Shown: piece after piece, positions 60,465-64,000 of the stretch | Layout of the letters: the number at the start of each line of letters is the position of its first letter | Numbering within the stretch: position 1 is the stretch's first letter | Assembly: GCA_965228615.1 (NCBI GenBank) | Contig: CBDDHT010000004.1 | Coordinates: 1,798,001 to 1,862,000 of the forward strand | Source of the DNA: CBDDHT01 sp965228615 | GTDB taxonomy: Bacteria > Pseudomonadota > Alphaproteobacteria > Rhizobiales > Methyloligellaceae | Direction of reading: 5' to 3' | Length of the DNA stretch: 64,000 nt | Notes under the pieces: generated by a model | What the model saw: the letters and a program-made list of their open reading frames with translations, nothing else | Told to the model about the DNA's origin: nothing | Database searches by the model: none | Program-made: the position numbers and the translations under genes

Positions 60465-61226
60465 CTAGCTTTTCAGTCGATAACCCGTTTTGAAAATCCG
60501 CCAGATGACAATGAGACAGACTGCAAGGAAGACCATGATCATTGCAAGACTGAGCCCAACATCCACGTCCGCTATCTCATAGAAACTCCAGCGAAACCCG
60601 CTGATCAGATAAACGACGGGGTTGAGTAAAGTCACCGTCTGCCAAAATGGCGGCAGCATCGAGATGGAATAGAAACTGCCCCCAAGAAACGCCAGAGGCG
60701 TGATGACCAGCAGCGGAACGATCTGAAGTTTCTCGAAACCGTCCGCCCAGATACCGATGATGAAACCAAACAAACTGAATGTCAGCGATGTCAGGACAAG
60801 AAAGACCAGCATCCAGATCGGGTGTTCGACCTGCATCGGAACGAACAGACCTGCCGTCGCCAGAATGATCAGTCCGAGCAGCACCGATTTCGTCGCCGCC
60901 GCGCCGACATAACCCAGCACGATTTCAAAATAGGATATCGGTGCCGAAAGCAATTCATAGATCGTGCCGGTAAACTTCGGAAAATAGATCCCGAACGACG
61001 CATTGGCGACACTCTGGGTGAGTAGTGACAGCATGATCAGGCCGGGAACCAGAAAAGATCCATAGCTCACGCCTTCGACCTCGGTGATCCTGGAGCCTAT
61101 GGCCGCGCCGAACACGACGAAATAGAGCGTCGTGGAGATGACAGGCGAGACGATGCTCTGAAACAGCGTCCGACCTGTACGCGCCATCTCGAAAAGATAG
61201 ATTGCCCTGACTGCGCGATAATTCAT
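60465..61226 (-). CDS. ABC-2 type transporter permease
   Basis: 253 residues, six helices. The pattern GVSYGSFLVPGLIMLSLLTQSVANASFGI with PKFTGTIYELLSAPISYFEIVLGYV, then GGSFYSISMLPPFWQTVTLLNPVVYLISGFRW, is the ABC-2/NodJ family. It starts at an ATGA overlap with the ATPase gene. Usual role is export of lipids, polyketides, drugs or glycans. Cotranscribed with the flavin dehydrogenase below it. Confidence 0.9.
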   Translation of the reverse strand: MNYRAVRAIYLFEMARTGRTLFQSIVSPVISTTLYFVVFGAAIGSRITEVEGVSYGSFLVPGLIMLSLLTQSVANASFGIYFPKFTGTIYELLSAPISYFEIVLGYVGAAATKSVLLGLIILATAGLFVPMQVEHPIWMLVFLVLTSLTFSLFGFIIGIWADGFEKLQIVPLLVITPLAFLGGSFYSISMLPPFWQTVTLLNPVVYLISGFRWSFYEIADVDVGLSLAMIMVFLAVCLIVIWRIFKTGYRLKS

Positions 61227-62149
61227 CGGTCTCGTTTCACCAGATTGACGAAGATCTCTTCGAGAGAGCTTTGCGTCGTATTGAGATCCCTGAACCGAAT
61301 TCCAGCCTCATTGAGATCTTTGAGAAGGCCTGTAATTCCGGTTCGCTCACCCTGCGTATCGTATTCGTAGGTCAAGGCGTCACCGTCCGGGGACAATGCG
61401 AGATCATGGGGGGCCAGTTGATCGGGAATAGCGTCAAGCGGTTGGTGGAGTTCCAATGTCAATTGTTTCTTGCCAAGCTTATGCATCAACTCGGCCTTGT
61501 CCTCGACCAGGATGATTTCGCCATGATTGATAACACCGACCCGGTCGGCCATCTCTTCGGCCTCTTCGATATAGTGAGTGGTCAGAATGATCGTGACACC
61601 TGACTGCCGCAGGTCCCGCACGACATTCCACATATCTTGGCGCAGTTCGACATCGACGCCGGCCGTCGGCTCATCCAAGAAAAGAATGCGCGGTTCATGG
61701 GAGAGTGCCTTGGCGATCAAGACCCGGCGTTTCATCCCGCCCGACAGCGTAATGATCTTGTTGTCCTTCTTATCCCACAAGGAAAGATCCCTGAGGACCT
61801 TCTCAATATGGTCAGGATCGGCCTTTTTGCCGAACAGGCCTCGACTGAAGGTCACCGTCGCCCATACCGTCTCAAAGGCATCCGTGGTGAGTTCCTGGGG
61901 CACAAGTCCGATCAACGAACGGGCAGCGCGATAGTCATCGATGATATCGTGGCCATCGACCGTAACCGTCCCGCCACTCGGATTGACGATCCCGCAAACG
62001 ATACTGATGAGGGTCGTCTTTCCGGCGCCATTCGGCCCGAGAAGGGCAAAGATTTCACCGCTTTCGATGTCCAGATCGATGGGCTTGAGCGCCTCGAATC
62101 CTCCGGCATAGGTCTTGGAGACGCCCGAGATTGAGATCATGGGAGGCAT
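61223..62149 (-). CDS. ABC-2 type transporter ATP-binding protein
   Basis: 308 residues from ATG 62149; the longer frame to 62299 lacks support. Walker A GPNGAGKTT, Q-loop GLVPQEL, signature LSGGMKRR, Walker B ILFLDEPTAGVD, switch TTHYIEEAEEM. The C-terminal extension of about 80 residues is typical of NodI/DrrA-like ATPases. It starts the operon with permease and three flavin-enzyme genes, an unusual combination. Confidence 0.91.
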   Translation of the reverse strand: MPPMISISGVSKTYAGGFEALKPIDLDIESGEIFALLGPNGAGKTTLISIVCGIVNPSGGTVTVDGHDIIDDYRAARSLIGLVPQELTTDAFETVWATVTFSRGLFGKKADPDHIEKVLRDLSLWDKKDNKIITLSGGMKRRVLIAKALSHEPRILFLDEPTAGVDVELRQDMWNVVRDLRQSGVTIILTTHYIEEAEEMADRVGVINHGEIILVEDKAELMHKLGKKQLTLELHQPLDAIPDQLAPHDLALSPDGDALTYEYDTQGERTGITGLLKDLNEAGIRFRDLNTTQSSLEEIFVNLVKRDR

Positions 62150-62508
62150 AAACTGGCTCTTGTCTCTTAGCTGATTGGCAACATGTTCGGCACCAATTCG
62201 ACAGGCGCCGAACGTCATATAGTGCACCTTGGGTGCGATAGCACGCCGGAATCCAGGACGTGGAAGATGATCCTGCCAATTGGTACCGCGAAGACGCATT
62301 CCGAACGGCAGAGCTGGCCGACCAAACCTTCAATCCCCCAGCAAGAATTGCTGAACAGACTTCGAGCGTCCGTGTATTTGGAGGATTAGCGAACTGGTTC
62401 GGGCTCAGACGGCAAATAATGAGTGAGTTTGGAACAGAAGATTAGGAATAGCTCAATACAATACGTGCATATTCGAACCGATCGATCATGTGGGCGGGGT
62501 CTTGACGG
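62150..62508. other. divergent promoter region between the ABC operon and GGDEF gene
   Basis: About 360 bases with no convincing gene. Promoters for both directions must lie here; no palindrome or repeat was clear enough to name. Confidence 0.5.
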
Positions 62509-64000
62509 ATGACTATCGGACAATCATCCGATGCAACAACTGGTGTATTTCGGCGTCTTGGCGCTCCCAGCGTCGGGACCAAGATCTTGGGATTGGTTTG
62601 TTTCTGCCTCGCTCTGCTCGGCGTTGTCGCGACCGTCAGCATCTGGGAAATGGACAAAATCGGTCATCAGATCGAAGGCATCGCTACACGCGATATCCCA
62701 CTGACAGACGCTCTGACACGCATTACCGTTCAACAACGCGAACAGACGATCCACTTCGAACGTGCCATTCGTGCCGCCGAACGCATGCATCTCGGCCTGG
62801 CCTCGGAAGACGTTTTTGAGCAAGCCCTCCGCTCTTTCGACAACCTGACGACCAAAATCAATCACGAGATCGCCGGTGCGCGGACACTCCTGAAGAAGGC
62901 CGGAGAACGCGATCCGACGGAGGAAACGGCGCACTTCCTGACCGGCGTCACCCGTCGTCTGGATGAGATCGCGGTTTCGCATATTGCATTCGATCACCAT
63001 TCCGCATGGATTTTCTCGTATCTGCAAGCCGGCGTGCTTGACGACGCTCAATCTCTCATCGTCGAACTTCGCCATGAGGAAGCCAAACTGGATGCCTCAA
63101 TCAAGGCGCTTCGCGTTAAGATCCACCGCTTTACAAGCAAAGCCGCGATGACTGCCAATGACAACGAGAATTCCGCCCGGATCCTCATTGGCATGTTTAC
63201 ACTGGCTGCGCTGGTCCTCGGTCTTGGGACTGCGATTTTGCTCGTTCGCAGAAACATCAGCCTCCCACTTTCTGAAATTGTCGTCGCTGTCAGATCGCTG
63301 ACCGTGGGCGACACGTCACGGGAAGTGACCGTCTATGCGGACGATGAAATCGGAGCCGTGGCACGCGCTTACCGGACATACAGAGATACAATCATCGATA
63401 AGAAGCGACTGGAAGGTGAGCAGGCAAAGCAGGAGAGAAAACACCTGGAGGTGATGAAACGCATCGCCTATTTCGATGAACTGACGCAGTTGCGCAACCG
63501 ACGGTGCTGCATTGACGATATGGAGGAGCGGCTGAATCGACAAGACGGCGAAAACGGATTTGCCCTCCTGCACCTGGATCTCGACAACTTCAAACGTGTC
63601 AATGACAGCATGGGTCATGCTGCGGGAGACCGTCTACTGAATGAAGTCGGACGCCGTTTGCGGCTCATAATCGAGGAAACAAAAATCGGGCGCTCCTATC
63701 GATGGGGCGGCGACGAGTTTGTTACCTTGATCACGTCTCCGGATGCCGACGCCCACGATGTATGCCGCGAACTTACCGATATCCTCTCAATCCCGGTGCC
63801 TTTTGGTAAGACCGAAATCCATCCTTCGGCGAGCCTTGGCGTCGCACGCTATCCAGACGATGGCGCGACAGTAGAGGAACTCATGGTCCACGCCGATATA
63901 GCGCTCTACAAGGCAAAGGAGCGCGGCAAAGATGGATTTCATTTCTTTACGAAGGAGATGAAAGACAAGATCGACCGGGACGCCGAAATCGAGCGGGAAA
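62509..64000 (+). CDS. membrane sensor with HAMP and GGDEF domains, 3' end beyond the window
   Basis: 497 codons visible, no stop. N-terminal membrane helix at about 22-42, a periplasmic helical sensor of about 180 residues, a second membrane helix near 226-248, a HAMP domain (about 250-300), a short coiled coil, and a GGDEF domain with intact RWGGDEF (Gly400-Phe404). It is expected to make cyclic di-GMP. The last visible residues (KDKIDRDAEIERE) look like the linker that often leads into an EAL domain, which would lie past the edge. Confidence 0.88.
   Translation, partial: MTIGQSSDATTGVFRRLGAPSVGTKILGLVCFCLALLGVVATVSIWEMDKIGHQIEGIATRDIPLTDALTRITVQQREQTIHFERAIRAAERMHLGLASEDVFEQALRSFDNLTTKINHEIAGARTLLKKAGERDPTEETAHFLTGVTRRLDEIAVSHIAFDHHSAWIFSYLQAGVLDDAQSLIVELRHEEAKLDASIKALRVKIHRFTSKAAMTANDNENSARILIGMFTLAALVLGLGTAILLVRRNISLPLSEIVVAVRSLTVGDTSREVTVYADDEIGAVARAYRTYRDTIIDKKRLEGEQAKQERKHLEVMKRIAYFDELTQLRNRRCCIDDMEERLNRQDGENGFALLHLDLDNFKRVNDSMGHAAGDRLLNEVGRRLRLIIEETKIGRSYRWGGDEFVTLITSPDADAHDVCRELTDILSIPVPFGKTEIHPSASLGVARYPDDGATVEELMVHADIALYKAKERGKDGFHFFTKEMKDKIDRDAEIERE

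Overview
The window is a chromosomal segment of an alphaproteobacterium, most likely of the Hyphomicrobiales or a close relative. This is inferred from protein types (a ChvI response regulator, an RHH_4 ribbon-helix-helix protein, three-cysteine NsrR, alphaproteobacterial Zur boxes), moderately high GC and dense gene packing. No rRNA, tRNA, CRISPR array, phage block or transposase was seen. The last gene is cut by the window edge.

Layout. 0-9.7 kb: mixed housekeeping and catabolic genes (GNAT, wrbA, NUDIX, metallophosphoesterase, a MetX-like hydrolase divergent from a Rieske oxygenase, two membrane proteins, GIY-YIG/DUF123, ABM monooxygenase). 9.7-14.7 kb: a zinc locus with znuA on one strand and znuCB-trmL on the other, an aminotransferase between them, and three Zur-like palindromes. 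14.7-20.0 kb: an APC permease, a PaaK-like ligase, and two paralogous exported barrel-like proteins with a decayed third copy. 20.3-26.5 kb: a twelve-gene sulfur uptake and trafficking operon behind a long folded 5' leader. 26.4-30.4 kb: an APH/kinase fusion, a host-attachment protein and a universal stress protein, with two perfect FNR/FixK boxes. 31.6-37.4 kb: NsrR, cbb3 oxidase ccoNOQP with ccoS, DUF1971 and DUF2189, with two NsrR-like palindromes. 37.5-41.2 kb: pirin, a lipoprotein and typA. 41.4-54.3 kb: regulators, FAD amino-acid oxidoreductases, a TAXI-TRAP importer with its UspA partner, a racemase and an agmatinase-like enzyme. 54.4-56.4 kb: a fourfold 103-bp tandem repeat, an orphan chvI and an HxlR regulator. 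56.6-64.0 kb: an NmrA protein, a three-subunit HcnABC-like dehydrogenase in one operon with an ABC-2 exporter, and a GGDEF sensor.

How the parts work together. The central 20-37 kb reads as a low-oxygen, sulfur and nitric-oxide adaptation region. It combines sulfur import and sulfane-sulfur relay (YeeE x2, TusA, DsrE/F/H-like, two rhodanese-type proteins, cytochrome c), FNR-boxed stress proteins, and an NsrR-linked high-affinity oxidase. The strongest candidate for an undescribed system is the sulfur operon. It has a multistem RNA leader (possibly the sul1 RNA motif), three small membrane proteins including one of 28 residues, and a tandem rhodanese lacking both active-site cysteines. A 103-bp double-hairpin repeat family (tandem, single, inverted and short forms) lies at gene ends across the window.
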